From the NCBI RefSeq assembly GCF_014196765.1, contig NZ_JACIEE010000010.1, positions 146,883 through 210,882 of the forward strand: a stretch of DNA of 64,000 bases. Direction: 5' to 3'. The position numbers and the translations under genes were made by a program. The notes below the pieces were generated by a model. It saw only the letters and a program-made list of their open reading frames with translations, did no database searches and was not told where the DNA came from. The number at the start of each line of letters is the position of its first letter. The first letter of the stretch is position 1. Below, piece by piece: positions 1 to 8,886 of this stretch. The stretch is from Mycoplana azooxidifex (lineage in GTDB: Bacteria > Pseudomonadota > Alphaproteobacteria > Rhizobiales > Rhizobiaceae).

Positions 1-272
1 AGCACGGCATCGACGCTCGGCGAGGCGAAGATCTCGCCGGAAACGGCCGCCGTCAGCATGCCATAGCCGACGAAGCCGGCATGGGAGGGTTCGTGGCCGG
101 CGCCGCCGCCGGAGATGACCGCGACCTTCGACTTGTCCCAGTCGGCGCGCACGATCACTTTGATCGCCGGGTAGGTATCAAGCCGCGCCAGCTGTCCCTG
201 TGGGGTCGAGAGAAGCAGGCCGTCGAGTGCCTCGGTGACGATGTCTTCCCTGCGGTTGAAGAAATGCTTCAT
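1..272 (-). CDS. dhaK: Dihydroxyacetone kinase, DhaK-type (5' part, runs off the left edge)
   Basis: Reading the minus strand from an ATG at 272 gives 90 residues that match the start of DhaK/Dak1. The sequence opens MKHFFNRREDIVTEALDGLL and carries the family signature GGGAGHEPSHAGFVGYGML followed by FASPSVDAV. The family phosphorylates dihydroxyacetone, using ATP or a PEP-dependent DhaL/DhaM relay. The histidine that covalently binds the substrate lies later in the protein and is outside the window. The gene sits downstream of, and on the same strand as, the ABC importer, with 94 bases between them. It may therefore be cotranscribed with it, which suggests the importer brings in a substrate that ends as a triose. 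Whether this is the single-chain ATP type or the PTS type cannot be told from the visible part. Confidence 0.85.
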   Translation of the reverse strand, partial: MKHFFNRREDIVTEALDGLLLSTPQGQLARLDTYPAIKVIVRADWDKSKVAVISGGGAGHEPSHAGFVGYGMLTAAVSGEIFASPSVDAV

Positions 273-366
273 CCTGACCATCCCGTCCTGTCGTTCGTTG
301 CCCGGCCCGAACGCGGGACCGTGCCGAAAATTCAATTCACAGGGCCGCGCCTTGCTGCCCGCGCCG

Positions 367-1374
367 TCACGTCAGCCTCTGCCCCCCGGCGTCGAAATAG
401 AGCGGATTGCGAAGCTTCAAGTCGATCCGGTCACCCCGACCGATGGCAAGATAGGGATCGGCGAGCGTCACCAGCTTGTGCTGGCCGACCTTGATGTGCA
501 GGTGGTTCTGGTCGCCCAGGTGTTCAATCCAGTCGATCTCCGCATTGCCCTGCCCCGAACGCACGATCTCCAGATGCTCGGTGCGGGCACCGATCGTCTT
601 CGTGCCCTTGGGCGTACTGCCGCCGGGAAGCAAGCCCTCCGGGATCAGGTTGATGTGCGGCTGGCCGAGCCGGGCGGCGACGTGGAGATTGGCCGGGTTG
701 CTGTAGATTTCCCGGGGCGTACCGATCTGCGCCAGCCTTCCCTCCGCCAGGATGCCGATCCGGTCGGCCATCGTCATCGCCTCGACCTGGTCGTGGGTGA
801 CGTAGAGCAACGTCGAGCCGATCTCGTTCTGGATGCGCTTCAACTCCAGCCGCAGTTCGGCGCGCAGCTTGGCATCGAGCGAGGAGAGCGGCTCGTCCAT
901 CAGGTAGATCGCGGGCTTGCGCACCAATGCCCGGCCGATCGCCACGCGCTGCATCTCGCCGCCCGACAGTCTGGTGGAGCGGTTCTCAAGTTTGTGGTCG
1001 ATGCGGACCATCTTCGCCACCTCGCGCACGCGCCGGTCGATCTCGCCAGTCGCAAGGCGACGGGCGGGCGAGCGCAGCGGGAAAGCGAGGTTCTCGTAGA
1101 CCGTCAGATGGGGATAGAGCGAATACTGCTGGAAGACAAAGGCAACGTCGCGGCTGGCCGGCGCCTCGCCGACCACGTCGCGGCCGGCAATGGTCACGCG
1201 GCCGGAATCGGGCTTTTCCAGGCCTGCGATCAGCCGCAGCGTCGTCGTCTTGCCGGAGCCGGTCGGGCCGAGCAGAACGACGAATTCTCCGTCGCGGACG
1301 GTCAGGCTGACGTTGCTGACGGCCTGCGTTTCGCCGAAGGCCTTGCTGATGCCGGCGAGGGTGACTTCAGCCAT
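367..1374 (-). CDS. ABC importer ATPase, MalK/UgpC-like (second of two)
   Basis: This 335-residue nucleotide-binding subunit is of the carbohydrate-importer class. The Walker A motif GPTGSGKTT is near residue 36, the Q-loop falls in FVFQQYSLYPH, the signature is LSGGEMQRVAIGRAL, Walker B is IYLMDEPLSSLD and the switch histidine is in YVTHDQVEA. A C-terminal regulatory TOBE/MalK-like domain follows from about residue 235. Its start overlaps the end of the upstream ATPase gene by 8 bases, which indicates translational coupling. Two different ATPases in one operon suggest a heterodimer. It acts at the cytoplasmic face with the two permeases at 2930-4854. Confidence 0.9.
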   Translation of the reverse strand: MAEVTLAGISKAFGETQAVSNVSLTVRDGEFVVLLGPTGSGKTTTLRLIAGLEKPDSGRVTIAGRDVVGEAPASRDVAFVFQQYSLYPHLTVYENLAFPLRSPARRLATGEIDRRVREVAKMVRIDHKLENRSTRLSGGEMQRVAIGRALVRKPAIYLMDEPLSSLDAKLRAELRLELKRIQNEIGSTLLYVTHDQVEAMTMADRIGILAEGRLAQIGTPREIYSNPANLHVAARLGQPHINLIPEGLLPGGSTPKGTKTIGARTEHLEIVRSGQGNAEIDWIEHLGDQNHLHIKVGQHKLVTLADPYLAIGRGDRIDLKLRNPLYFDAGGQRLT

Positions 1375-2464
1375 GACGGGCCTCCGCGTAGAGGGACGAA
1401 GGAACGGCCTTGCCCGATGCGCAATCGAACAGCGAGAGCTTGTCGCTGTTCAGATCGAGCCCGACCGTCTCGCCGATGGTGAAATTCAGGTCCGCCGGGA
1501 CACGCGCCTTGACCATGCCCTGCGCCGTCTCAACCGAGACGATCTGGTTGGTGCCGAGATACTCGCTGCCGTAGACGGCACCGCGCAGGGGTGCCGTATC
1601 GCTGAAGCGCACGTGCTCGGGACGCACACCGAGCGCCAGTTCACCGGGCTCCCGCACGGCATGGACTTCCGGAACACTGATCGGCACGTCGCCAAGGCGA
1701 ATTGTCGTGGCTCCGCTTTCGAGCCCTGACTGGAACTTAAGGAAATTCATCGGCGGCGAGCCGATGAAATCGGCGACATACATCGAGGCGGGGCGGTTGT
1801 AGACCTCCTGCGGCGTGCCGTACTGCTCGATGATACCGTGGTTCATCACCGCAATCTTGTCGGCCATCGCCATCGCCTCGTGCTGGTCGTGAGTGACGTA
1901 GACGGTGGTCGCGTGGATGCGGTTGTGCAGCTCGCGCAGTTCGTGGACCATCACCTCACGGAACTCGGCATCCAGCGTGCCAAGCGGCTCGTCCATCAGG
2001 AAGCACTTCGGCCGGCGCACGATCGCGCGCCCGAGCGCCACGCGCTGGCGATCGCCGCCGGCGAGACCGGAGACCGAGCGGTCGAGGATATGACCGATCT
2101 GCAGGAGCCGGGCCGTCTCCTCGACGCGCTTTCTGATCTCCGCCTTCGCCACGCCCTGCGACAGCAGTGGAAAGCCGATGTTCTTGCGCACGTTCATGTG
2201 CGGATAGAGCGCGAAGAGCTGGAAGACGAAGGCGATGTCGCGGGCGCTCGCGCGGTTGAAGGTGACGTCCTCGTCGTCGAGCAGGATCTTGCCGCTGGTC
2301 GGCAATTCCAGCCCGGCGATCATCCGCAGCGTCGTCGTCTTGCCGCAGCCGGAGGGCCCCAGCAGCGCCAGGAACTCGCCGTCGTGCACCGTGAACGAGG
2401 AATCCTCGACCGCTGTGAAATCGCCGAACTGCTTGCGCAGGTTTTCAACCCTGATCTCCGCCAT
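1367..2464 (-). CDS. ABC importer ATPase, MalK/UgpC-like (first of two)
   Basis: This 365-residue ABC ATPase has Walker A GPSGCGKTT, signature LAGGDRQRVALGRAI, Walker B CFLMDEPLGTLDAEF and switch YVTHDQHEA. The signature reads LAGGD rather than the usual LSGGQ, a mild departure also seen in some heterodimeric importers. A TOBE-like C-terminal domain follows. The gene starts two bases after the stop of the small membrane protein gene and overlaps the second ATPase gene. I infer that the two ATPases pair beneath the permeases. The order SBP-permease-permease-small membrane protein-ATPase-ATPase resembles the rhizobial glycerol/polyol importers. Confidence 0.9.
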   Translation of the reverse strand: MAEIRVENLRKQFGDFTAVEDSSFTVHDGEFLALLGPSGCGKTTTLRMIAGLELPTSGKILLDDEDVTFNRASARDIAFVFQLFALYPHMNVRKNIGFPLLSQGVAKAEIRKRVEETARLLQIGHILDRSVSGLAGGDRQRVALGRAIVRRPKCFLMDEPLGTLDAEFREVMVHELRELHNRIHATTVYVTHDQHEAMAMADKIAVMNHGIIEQYGTPQEVYNRPASMYVADFIGSPPMNFLKFQSGLESGATTIRLGDVPISVPEVHAVREPGELALGVRPEHVRFSDTAPLRGAVYGSEYLGTNQIVSVETAQGMVKARVPADLNFTIGETVGLDLNSDKLSLFDCASGKAVPSSLYAEARHG

Positions 2465-2466
2465 GG

Positions 2467-2670
2467 CTACTCCGGAAATTTCGAGACGACGATGAACATC
2501 ACGGTGCCGGCGAGCAGCGTCACCAGCGACCAGGTGTAGAGCACCAGCGCGAACGGCTGGAACAGCATGAGGAAGCCGAGCGCGATCAGGCCGGTGGCGA
2601 TATTCTCCATCGGCCCGCGGCGGAAGAAGAAGGGGCGCTTGCGCTTAATGGGTTCGGACTGTGCGGTCAT
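2467..2670 (-). CDS. Small membrane protein of the ABC importer operon
   Basis: This 67-residue protein has a basic N-terminus (KRKRPFFFRR) and two probable membrane helices at about residues 23-40 and 42-62. It lies between the permease genes and the ATPase genes, two bases ahead of the first ATPase. Several rhizobial polyol importers with two ATPases carry a short membrane protein in this position, and its role is not well established. I infer an accessory subunit that helps assemble or stabilise the permease. I recognise no specific family. Confidence 0.7.
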   Translation of the reverse strand: MTAQSEPIKRKRPFFFRRGPMENIATGLIALGFLMLFQPFALVLYTWSLVTLLAGTVMFIVVSKFPE

Positions 2671-2704
2671 CGCGTGTTGCCCTCCTCAATGTTTCGGGGT
2701 GCCG

Positions 2705-2904
2705 CCCCCTCACCCGGCCTCCGCTGCGCTTGGCCACCCTCTCCCCGGTGGGGAGAGGAGTACCGCAAGGGCTGCGTCGCCCCGGAAAGACGAGCAGGAA
2801 CGAAAGCGTCCATGCGCCATCGAGGCCGGATCGCCGGCGCCGATGGACCTCCTCTCCCCCGCGGGGAGAGGGTGGCCGAGCGAAGCGGAGGCCGGGTGAG
2901 GGGG
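2705..2904. repeat. RIME-like 200-bp imperfect inverted repeat
   Basis: Two arms of about 55 bases face each other. The left arm (2705-2760) starts with CCCCTCACCCGGCCTCCGC and ends in a CTCTCCCC hairpin; the right arm (2849-2904) is its near-perfect complement. This matches in style the RIME/REP-like intergenic mosaic elements that are abundant in Rhizobiales. It occupies the gap between permease and small-protein genes inside an operon, so it may form a large RNA stem that tunes expression of the downstream ATPases. Confidence 0.85.
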
Positions 2905-2929
2905 ACGCCGCGGAAAAGACGCAACCGGA

Positions 2930-3883
2930 TCATTTGCGGACCGCCCCGAAGGTGATGCCGCGTAGCAGCTGTTTGCGCAACAGGATGGTGAAGACGAGGA
3001 TCGGCACGAGGAAGATCGTGGTGCCGGCGGCGACGGCAGGCCAGTCCATCCCGCCCTCGCCTATGATCGTCGGGATGAAGGGCGGTGCGGTCTGGGCCGT
3101 GCCGGAGGTCAGGAGAACGGCGAAGGCATATTCGTTCCAGGCGAAGATCAGGCAGAAGATGGCAGTGGCCGCGATCCCCGTCGTCGCCTGCGGCAGCACG
3201 ACCTTGCGGAAGGCCTGCAGGCGCGTGTAGCCGTCGATCATCGCCGCCTCCTCGTACTCGCGCGGGATCTCGTCCATGAAACCCTTGAGCAGCCAGACCG
3301 CGAGCGAGACGTTGACGGCGGTATAGAGCAGGATCATCCCGAGTGCGGTGTCGGACAGGCCGAGCTCGCGATACATCAGGTAGATCGGGATCGCGACGGC
3401 AATGGGCGGCATCATCCGCGTCGACAGGATGAAGAACAGAAGGTCGTCGGCGAGCGGCACGCGGAAGCGCGAGAAGCCGTAGGCCGCGAGCGTGCCGAGG
3501 AAGACGGCGAGGAAGGTCGAGCCGAAGGCGATCACCATGGAATTGGTGAAGCGCGGCCAATAGTTCGAGGGGCCGGCGATCACCATGTTGCGGCTGCGGG
3601 TGATCTCGTCGCAGGTCGACTGCGGCGGCCCGAGCGACTGGATGTATTCCGGCGTCTGCCGGGTGCGGGTCGTGAAGAGGTTGCAATAGCCCTCGAGCGT
3701 CGGCGTGAAGACGAGCTTCGGCGGATAGCTGATCGAATCCGGCGGCGACTTGAAGCTGGTCATGAAGATCCAGGCCAGCGGAACCATTGTGATGATCGCA
3801 TAGAGCACGACAATGATGCCGGCGATGCGCTTGGTCGTGGTACTCGGCTCGACGACGGAATGGGCGGAGGTGGCGTTGCTCAT
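2930..3883 (-). CDS. ABC importer permease, MalG-like (second permease)
   Basis: This 317-residue inner-membrane permease of the carbohydrate class has about six helices. The conserved cytoplasmic EAA loop reads EYEEAAMIDGYTRLQAFRKV in the C-terminal half, the contact point for the ATPase. The start MSNATSAH at 3883 is chosen because its ATGA overlaps the stop of the preceding permease; a longer upstream reading frame has no coding character. An unusually long periplasmic loop at about residues 55-100 holds two cysteines and could contact the binding protein. Confidence 0.9.
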   Translation of the reverse strand: MSNATSAHSVVEPSTTTKRIAGIIVVLYAIITMVPLAWIFMTSFKSPPDSISYPPKLVFTPTLEGYCNLFTTRTRQTPEYIQSLGPPQSTCDEITRSRNMVIAGPSNYWPRFTNSMVIAFGSTFLAVFLGTLAAYGFSRFRVPLADDLLFFILSTRMMPPIAVAIPIYLMYRELGLSDTALGMILLYTAVNVSLAVWLLKGFMDEIPREYEEAAMIDGYTRLQAFRKVVLPQATTGIAATAIFCLIFAWNEYAFAVLLTSGTAQTAPPFIPTIIGEGGMDWPAVAAGTTIFLVPILVFTILLRKQLLRGITFGAVRK

Positions 3884-4854
3884 CTCTGCTTCACCCTGTT
3901 CAGTGCCTTGACGTAGATGTTGGCGAGCCCGAAGACGGCGACGAAGAGGATGATGGCGAAGGCCGAGGCGCGCCCCGTCCGCCAGCTCTCGAAGGCCTCG
4001 CGCTTGAGCGTGATCGAGGCGACCTCGGTGGTCGAGCCGGGTCCGCCGCCGGTGAGCAGCATCACCATGTCGAACATCTTGAAGTTCTCGATGCCGCGGA
4101 AAAGCACCGCCAGCATGATGAAGGGCAGCGCCATCGGGATGGTGATCGACCAGAACTGGCGCCAGGCCGACGCCCGATCCACCTCGGCCGCCTCGTAGAT
4201 GTAGTCGGGAATGGAGCGAAGCCCTGCGAGGCAGATCAGCATCACATAGGGCGTCCACATCCAGGTATCGACGATGATGATCGACCACGGCGCCAGCGAA
4301 ACCGAGCCCAGCATCTCGAAGGAGGACGGCGGCACGCCGGTGACGTAGGAGACGATGTAGTTGAACAGCCCGATCTGCGGCTGGTAGAGGAAGCGCCAGA
4401 AGTTGCCGACGACCGCCGGCGACAGCATCATCGGGATGAGGATGACGGTCGTCCAGAAGGCGTGGCCGCGGAACTTGCGGTCGATCAGATAGGCCAGCGC
4501 AAAGCCGATCAGCGTCTGCAGCACGATCGTCCAGAGAACGAAATGCGCCGTCGTCTGCATGGCGATCCAGATGTCGCTATCGGTCAGCACGCGCTGGTAG
4601 TTCTGCAAGCCCACGCTTTCCACCACCGCATTCGGCCGGTTGGCGCGGTAGTTGGTGAAAGACAGCCGCACCGCCCAGATCAGCGGGAAGATGTTGATGG
4701 CGAGAAGCAGCGCGATCGTCGGCGTGATGAAGAGCCAGGCGATGGCGCGGTCGGAGAGGCCGCCGATGCGCCGGGCGAGCGAAGCCGGCCTCGAGGTCGC
4801 GGCCCGTTCCGGCTCCTTTTCCAGTATGGTCGTATCGGAATTGATCACGGACAT
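3880..4854 (-). CDS. ABC importer permease, MalF-like (first permease)
   Basis: This 324-residue permease has a cytoplasmic N-terminal tail, then a first helix in WLFITPTIALLLAINIFPLIW and about six helices in all. The EAA loop reads YEAAEVDRASAWRQFWSITIP. I take MSVINSD at 4854 as the start because residues further upstream look non-coding. The gene follows the binding-protein gene after 73 bases and overlaps the next permease by 4 bases. With that partner it should form the membrane channel. Confidence 0.9.
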   Translation of the reverse strand: MSVINSDTTILEKEPERAATSRPASLARRIGGLSDRAIAWLFITPTIALLLAINIFPLIWAVRLSFTNYRANRPNAVVESVGLQNYQRVLTDSDIWIAMQTTAHFVLWTIVLQTLIGFALAYLIDRKFRGHAFWTTVILIPMMLSPAVVGNFWRFLYQPQIGLFNYIVSYVTGVPPSSFEMLGSVSLAPWSIIIVDTWMWTPYVMLICLAGLRSIPDYIYEAAEVDRASAWRQFWSITIPMALPFIMLAVLFRGIENFKMFDMVMLLTGGGPGSTTEVASITLKREAFESWRTGRASAFAIILFVAVFGLANIYVKALNRVKQR

Positions 4855-4927
4855 TACCTTGAGGCTTGGAGGAACGCGCTTGCGGCGGGCCGCCCGGACA
4901 GGCGCCGGACGACCCGCCGGGAGGAAA

Positions 4928-6253
4928 TCAGAGTTTCCCTTCGTCCTCGAAGATCTCGGTCCAGTCCTTGACCAGCCCGTCGAGCGCCTCCTTGGCGGTG
5001 CCCTGGTCAGCCACCACATAGTCGTGGAACCGCTTCTGCGCGGCCTGCAGCAGGATGGCGTAGGACGGTTCCTGCCAGAAGTCCTGCACCTGATTCATGG
5101 CCACGAGGAAGTCGGCCGCAAAGGGCTGGCTATCCTTGAAGGAGGGATCGTTCAGCACAGAGTTATGCACGGCGTAGCCGCCGAGCTGCCACCACTTCTT
5201 CTGGACCTCGGGCTGGGCGAACCATTTCACGTAGGCCAGCGCGCCGTCCATATTGTCGGTATTGGCGATGACGGAGATGCCCTGGCCGCCGAGCGTCGAG
5301 GCCGCCGTCGCCTCCTTCGGGTTGACGAAGAAGCCGATCTTGTCGCCGCCGACATTCTCATCCTTGGCAAGGCCGGGGAAGAAGGCGAACCAGTTCATGG
5401 CCATCGCAGCCTGGCCGGATTTGAACGCGTCCAGCGTCTCGCCCATGTAGGCGTCGGTGTAGCCCGGAGGCGTGCAGCACTTGTAGAGCTCCTTGTAGGC
5501 CTCCAGTCCCTTGACGGCGCCCTCGGAGTTCACGGCACCGTCCATGTCATACTTGCCGGTGGTGTTCTCGTACTTGAAGCCGTAGGGGTAGAGTGCCTGC
5601 GTCGCGCCCATGGTGATGCCTTCCGAGGCCCGCTCGGTGAAGATCGCCGCACCATAGACCTTCTTGCCGTCGATCTCCTTGCCGTTGAAGAACTTGGCGG
5701 TCTCCAGCAGTTCGTCCCAGGTAGTGGGCGGGGCCAGGTCGCGGCCGGTGGCGGCCTTGAACTCGGCCTGGATCTCGGGCTTGCTGAACCAGTCCTTGCG
5801 ATAGAACCAGGCGTTGGCGTCGCCCATCGCCGGCAGCGCCCAGTAGTTCGGCGTGCCCTTCGGCCAGGTCGAATAGGCATTGACGGCGGCTTCGGCGAAG
5901 TCGCTCATCTTGATGCCTTCCTTGTCGAAGAAGTCGTTCAGCTTGACGTAGTAGCCGTTCTCCGCCGAGCCGCCGATCCACTGGCTGTCGCCGATCAGAA
6001 GATCGCAGAGCTTGCCGCCCGAGTTCAGTTCATTGAGGATGCGGTCGGCAAAGTTCGGCCAGGGCACGAACTCGAACTTCATCTGCGTGCCGCTCTGCGC
6101 GGTGAAGTCCTTGGAGAGTTCTACCAGCGCGTTGGCCGGGTCCCAGGCGGCCCAGCACAGCGTCAGTTCGTCGGCCTGCGCGAGTGTCGGCAAGGCCGTC
6201 GAAAGGCCAAGCGCCATCGTTACCCCGAGAAGGGGTCTGCACATCGTTTTCAT
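4928..6253 (-). CDS. Extracellular solute-binding protein of the ABC importer
   Basis: This 441-residue periplasmic binding protein of the bacterial extracellular protein 1 class starts with a clear Sec signal peptide (MKTMCRPLLGVTMALGLST... with a likely cut after AQA). The mature part begins DELTLCWAAWDPANALVEL and has the usual two-lobe layout with tryptophan-rich segments. It is first in the operon and is expected to be the most abundant product. The ligand cannot be read from sequence; the dihydroxyacetone kinase neighbour suggests a polyol or triose. Confidence 0.88.
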   Translation of the reverse strand: MKTMCRPLLGVTMALGLSTALPTLAQADELTLCWAAWDPANALVELSKDFTAQSGTQMKFEFVPWPNFADRILNELNSGGKLCDLLIGDSQWIGGSAENGYYVKLNDFFDKEGIKMSDFAEAAVNAYSTWPKGTPNYWALPAMGDANAWFYRKDWFSKPEIQAEFKAATGRDLAPPTTWDELLETAKFFNGKEIDGKKVYGAAIFTERASEGITMGATQALYPYGFKYENTTGKYDMDGAVNSEGAVKGLEAYKELYKCCTPPGYTDAYMGETLDAFKSGQAAMAMNWFAFFPGLAKDENVGGDKIGFFVNPKEATAASTLGGQGISVIANTDNMDGALAYVKWFAQPEVQKKWWQLGGYAVHNSVLNDPSFKDSQPFAADFLVAMNQVQDFWQEPSYAILLQAAQKRFHDYVVADQGTAKEALDGLVKDWTEIFEDEGKL

Positions 6254-6341
6254 GAAATCCTCCCAGATTCGAAAGGAAGCCCCACGCCACCCTTCGGAAA
6301 ACTCCCTGCATGGTCATGCCCGGCACGGCCCTCATTCCGCC

Positions 6342-6383
6342 ATGTTGAGCAACGTGTTTAGTGATACGCAAATCACTCAACAT
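6342..6383. promoter_or_regulatory. Candidate operator upstream of the ABC importer operon
   Basis: The 395-base gap (6254-6648) upstream of the binding-protein gene contains nested inverted repeats. Outer arms ATGTTGAG and CTCAACAT lie at 6342-6349 and 6376-6383; inner arms AGTGAT and ATCACT lie at 6360-6365 and 6372-6377. Dyads of this kind are typical of operators for LacI, GntR or DeoR-type sugar regulators, but no regulator gene is in view. I saw nothing else convincing in the gap. Confidence 0.4.
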
Positions 6384-6648
6384 ATCAAGGGGCATTCGTC
6401 GCTGCATTGCAGCAGAGACTTCCCGGAACTCAGGGGTTTTTCACCGCATGCGCGAACACGCCGATGTTCAGTGGCGCAAAAGCGGCATTCGCGAAGGTGG
6501 GACGGCAATCACGTGCCATTATTGTCCCGCGTCAGGTGGGGCGGATGCGGGTGGTACACGGATCGAGAACGTCCAGAACGGCAAAAAGAGATTTTTCAAG
6601 AAATACTCGAACCAGCCCGAAGGGCAATGGTTCGCAATCGAAACATAT

Positions 6649-8286
6649 CTAGATGCGGAAAGGCAGATCCAGCTCTTTGAGCCACGCGTATGCGCCAAGA
6701 ATACGGCAGGCTGTAGCCTCTGTGCGGGCTGAAACACGTGGCCCTTTAGCCTGCACAATGACTTTCCTTGTCTCTTCGACATCGAACACGGATGAGAGAG
6801 TTTCAAAGTTTCGATCTCTTGCCTGAAAGTCTTCGACTATTTCTTTGACCGTTGCTCTCCGATTGGCGTTGGCGTTCTTGACTTTCACTGACGATTCCGC
6901 GCGATTTTTCAAGAGGGAGCCTTCTGTGACAGGCGCAGGTGGATGGCTGTGCAGCAATGGCGACCAGGAATTTTCGGCAAATGGGATATCCGTGAGCCGG
7001 GGGCACAGGAGATTCATAAGATCGAAGCCGACGCGATTGTTAATCCGTTCCTCATCTGGAAGTGCAAAAGCAGCCTTTATCGCCGAGGGGCTGTAGAGTG
7101 GATGAAACTTTCGCCTCGCGGAAGCTGCCCACCAGACCCCAAAATGGTATCGTGTCCTGGCCTTGAGATACAGGAAATGGCCGGCATGTTCCGGTCGAAT
7201 GCCCGAACTGACCGCGTCAATTCCGAATTGGGCAATGTCGCGCTGCTGGCGGTGAGCAACGGTTTTTCTCAGTACGCCCGACCGTTTCTGCATCGTCGAA
7301 ACAATGGATTGAAGGGGGGTGTTCAGTTCGCCGCCTGCCGGTCTGGACGGCCAGAAGTGCCGCATGAGTTCTCCCAGTCCACCGCCAAACGATAGATCGT
7401 TCGAATTCTCTTCGTCATAGCGGCCGACAACATAGTTCATCGAAAAGAGACCACCGACGCGGGCAACGGTGCGGCAAAGCTCCTCGAATGGGGAAGCGGG
7501 CATCAACGTAGCGACCTTGCCCCTGGCGCTGGCGAGCCCAAACTCCTGCCGCAAGAATTCGGCTACGTTCACGTCCGGACTATCGCGTCCTCCCGTTGTG
7601 TGAAACATGAACCTGTCTCGCTCGCCGAGGTTCAAGATCGCCGCCAGCACCGTGCGGCTGTCCATTCCACCGGTAAGATCGCAAATACGAAATCGGAAGT
7701 CGCCGCCGGACAGAGCGCGTACGTTGCCTAGGATTTCGCTGGCTGCCTCATCAAGCAGTTCACGGTATGGCCGGTCAGAATATAGAAGACTGGGCGCATC
7801 GACCTTTTCCAAGGTAAGCCGAAGATCTTTCGTGACGGAAATCCTCGACCCCACCTCAAGTAATTTCACCTCGTCATAGCCGGTGCAATCCAGCGCCCCA
7901 CTGCCCTGAGTTACAAAATAACCAAAGACATCAATGCTGCGCTTGAGGTATATTTCGTTTCTTTTCAACGCCTCCACAAGGAGATAAATATTGTTCGATA
8001 CACAAAATACATTTCTCTGGTTGTAAATATATAATGGATATTGCCCCAGCGGGTCTGTTGAAATATCGGCACTTCCATCTGCTTTGTGACGCGCGATCAT
8101 GTAGTTTCCACGACCTTGCCATGCGTCGGCACGTGGAACTGCCGGGGATCGGCAGAGGCTGCCGTCGAACACGCCGATCCCATCGAAAAAATCTCCGGGT
8201 GCCGATGTCCCGACCAGTTCAATTTTGGTCGAGTCTAATATTAAGAATCGCTTGGTTCTGCTTCCGAAGAAAAGATAGTCCGACAA
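6649..8286 (-). CDS. Asparagine-synthase-like ATP pyrophosphatase
   Basis: This 545-residue protein has an N-terminal region resembling the glutaminase-fold half of asparagine synthetase, with GQYPLYIY near residue 83. It is followed by a synthetase domain whose PP-loop is DLTGGMDSRTVLAA at about residues 204-217. Family members adenylate a carboxylate and form an amide. The N-terminus reads MSDYLFFG, so the catalytic Cys2 of true glutamine-dependent enzymes is absent, as in beta-lactam synthetase-type and surface-polysaccharide-linked relatives. It diverges from a truncated GSCFA gene. I infer a role in modifying a surface glycan or small molecule, not asparagine supply. The substrate is unknown. 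Confidence 0.75.
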   Translation of the reverse strand: MSDYLFFGSRTKRFLILDSTKIELVGTSAPGDFFDGIGVFDGSLCRSPAVPRADAWQGRGNYMIARHKADGSADISTDPLGQYPLYIYNQRNVFCVSNNIYLLVEALKRNEIYLKRSIDVFGYFVTQGSGALDCTGYDEVKLLEVGSRISVTKDLRLTLEKVDAPSLLYSDRPYRELLDEAASEILGNVRALSGGDFRFRICDLTGGMDSRTVLAAILNLGERDRFMFHTTGGRDSPDVNVAEFLRQEFGLASARGKVATLMPASPFEELCRTVARVGGLFSMNYVVGRYDEENSNDLSFGGGLGELMRHFWPSRPAGGELNTPLQSIVSTMQKRSGVLRKTVAHRQQRDIAQFGIDAVSSGIRPEHAGHFLYLKARTRYHFGVWWAASARRKFHPLYSPSAIKAAFALPDEERINNRVGFDLMNLLCPRLTDIPFAENSWSPLLHSHPPAPVTEGSLLKNRAESSVKVKNANANRRATVKEIVEDFQARDRNFETLSSVFDVEETRKVIVQAKGPRVSARTEATACRILGAYAWLKELDLPFRI

Positions 8287-8580
8287 TGCCCGCCACCGCG
8301 ATTTTCAGCCTTCACAACTCCTTTTGGCAAGAGCCGGAGAAACGATCAATCCTGCGACGCACAAAACCTATGGCTGTGCACAGCCATATCTGAGAATGCC
8401 CTAATGTGTTCGAGACTACCCGATCGGCAGCCCGGCAATACTAGTGGCGTCGCTTAGGGGGCGCAGGGCGTACGAGGAGGCTGGAGCGGCGGGTGGCAGG
8501 TCAAGTCTTGTCATGCTGAGGCGACTTGTGCTTTTGTCCCGGCAACTCGTTGTCGGAGACAATCACCGCCATGCCGAACT

Positions 8581-8886
8581 ATGCAGTGCCCGGCTTCTGT
8601 TGCCGTAGCAACCAGAAAGAACAATCCCTACTCAGGGTGGGATGCCCGCGGCCCCTCCAGCCGCGTTGAACCGATCGCGATACCGGCGATCGATGCGGGC
8701 GGGTTGACGTTGAAGCATGGCGAGAAGGTCTTCACGATCGGCTCCTGTTTCGCCAGAAACGTCGAGACGGAGTTGATGAAGGTCGGCTTTGACGTGCCGG
8801 TTCGGCGCGTTCTTCACGATCTGGGACTCGGCTCCGAGGTCATCAACAACTTTGGTACGCCGTCGATCTACAACGAAATGGCCTAG
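8581..8886 (+). pseudogene. GSCFA-domain protein, truncated
   Basis: The 101-residue reading frame contains the family signature GEKVFTIGSCFARNVE at about residues 48-63 and then NNFGTPSIYNEMA before an amber stop. Full GSCFA proteins are much longer (about 300 residues or more) and belong to the SGNH hydrolase-like class. The frame after the stop shows no recognisable continuation, so this looks like a remnant cut by a rearrangement. It faces away from the asparagine-synthase-like gene with 294 bases between them, which may be a shared promoter region. Confidence 0.7.

Noticed and set aside
235..1482. Long plus-strand frame across the ABC ATPase genes
   Set aside because: It is antisense to clear ATPase genes and reads as Arg/Gly/Ala-rich shadow sequence with no ribosome site.
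2667..3686. 339-residue minus-strand frame across the permease and RIME-like repeat
   Set aside because: It lies out of frame with the MalG-like permease and passes through the palindrome; its residues are His/Arg/Pro-rich noise.
4652..6361. 569-residue plus-strand frame opposite the binding-protein gene
   Set aside because: It is an antisense shadow of the solute-binding protein, produced by high GC content.
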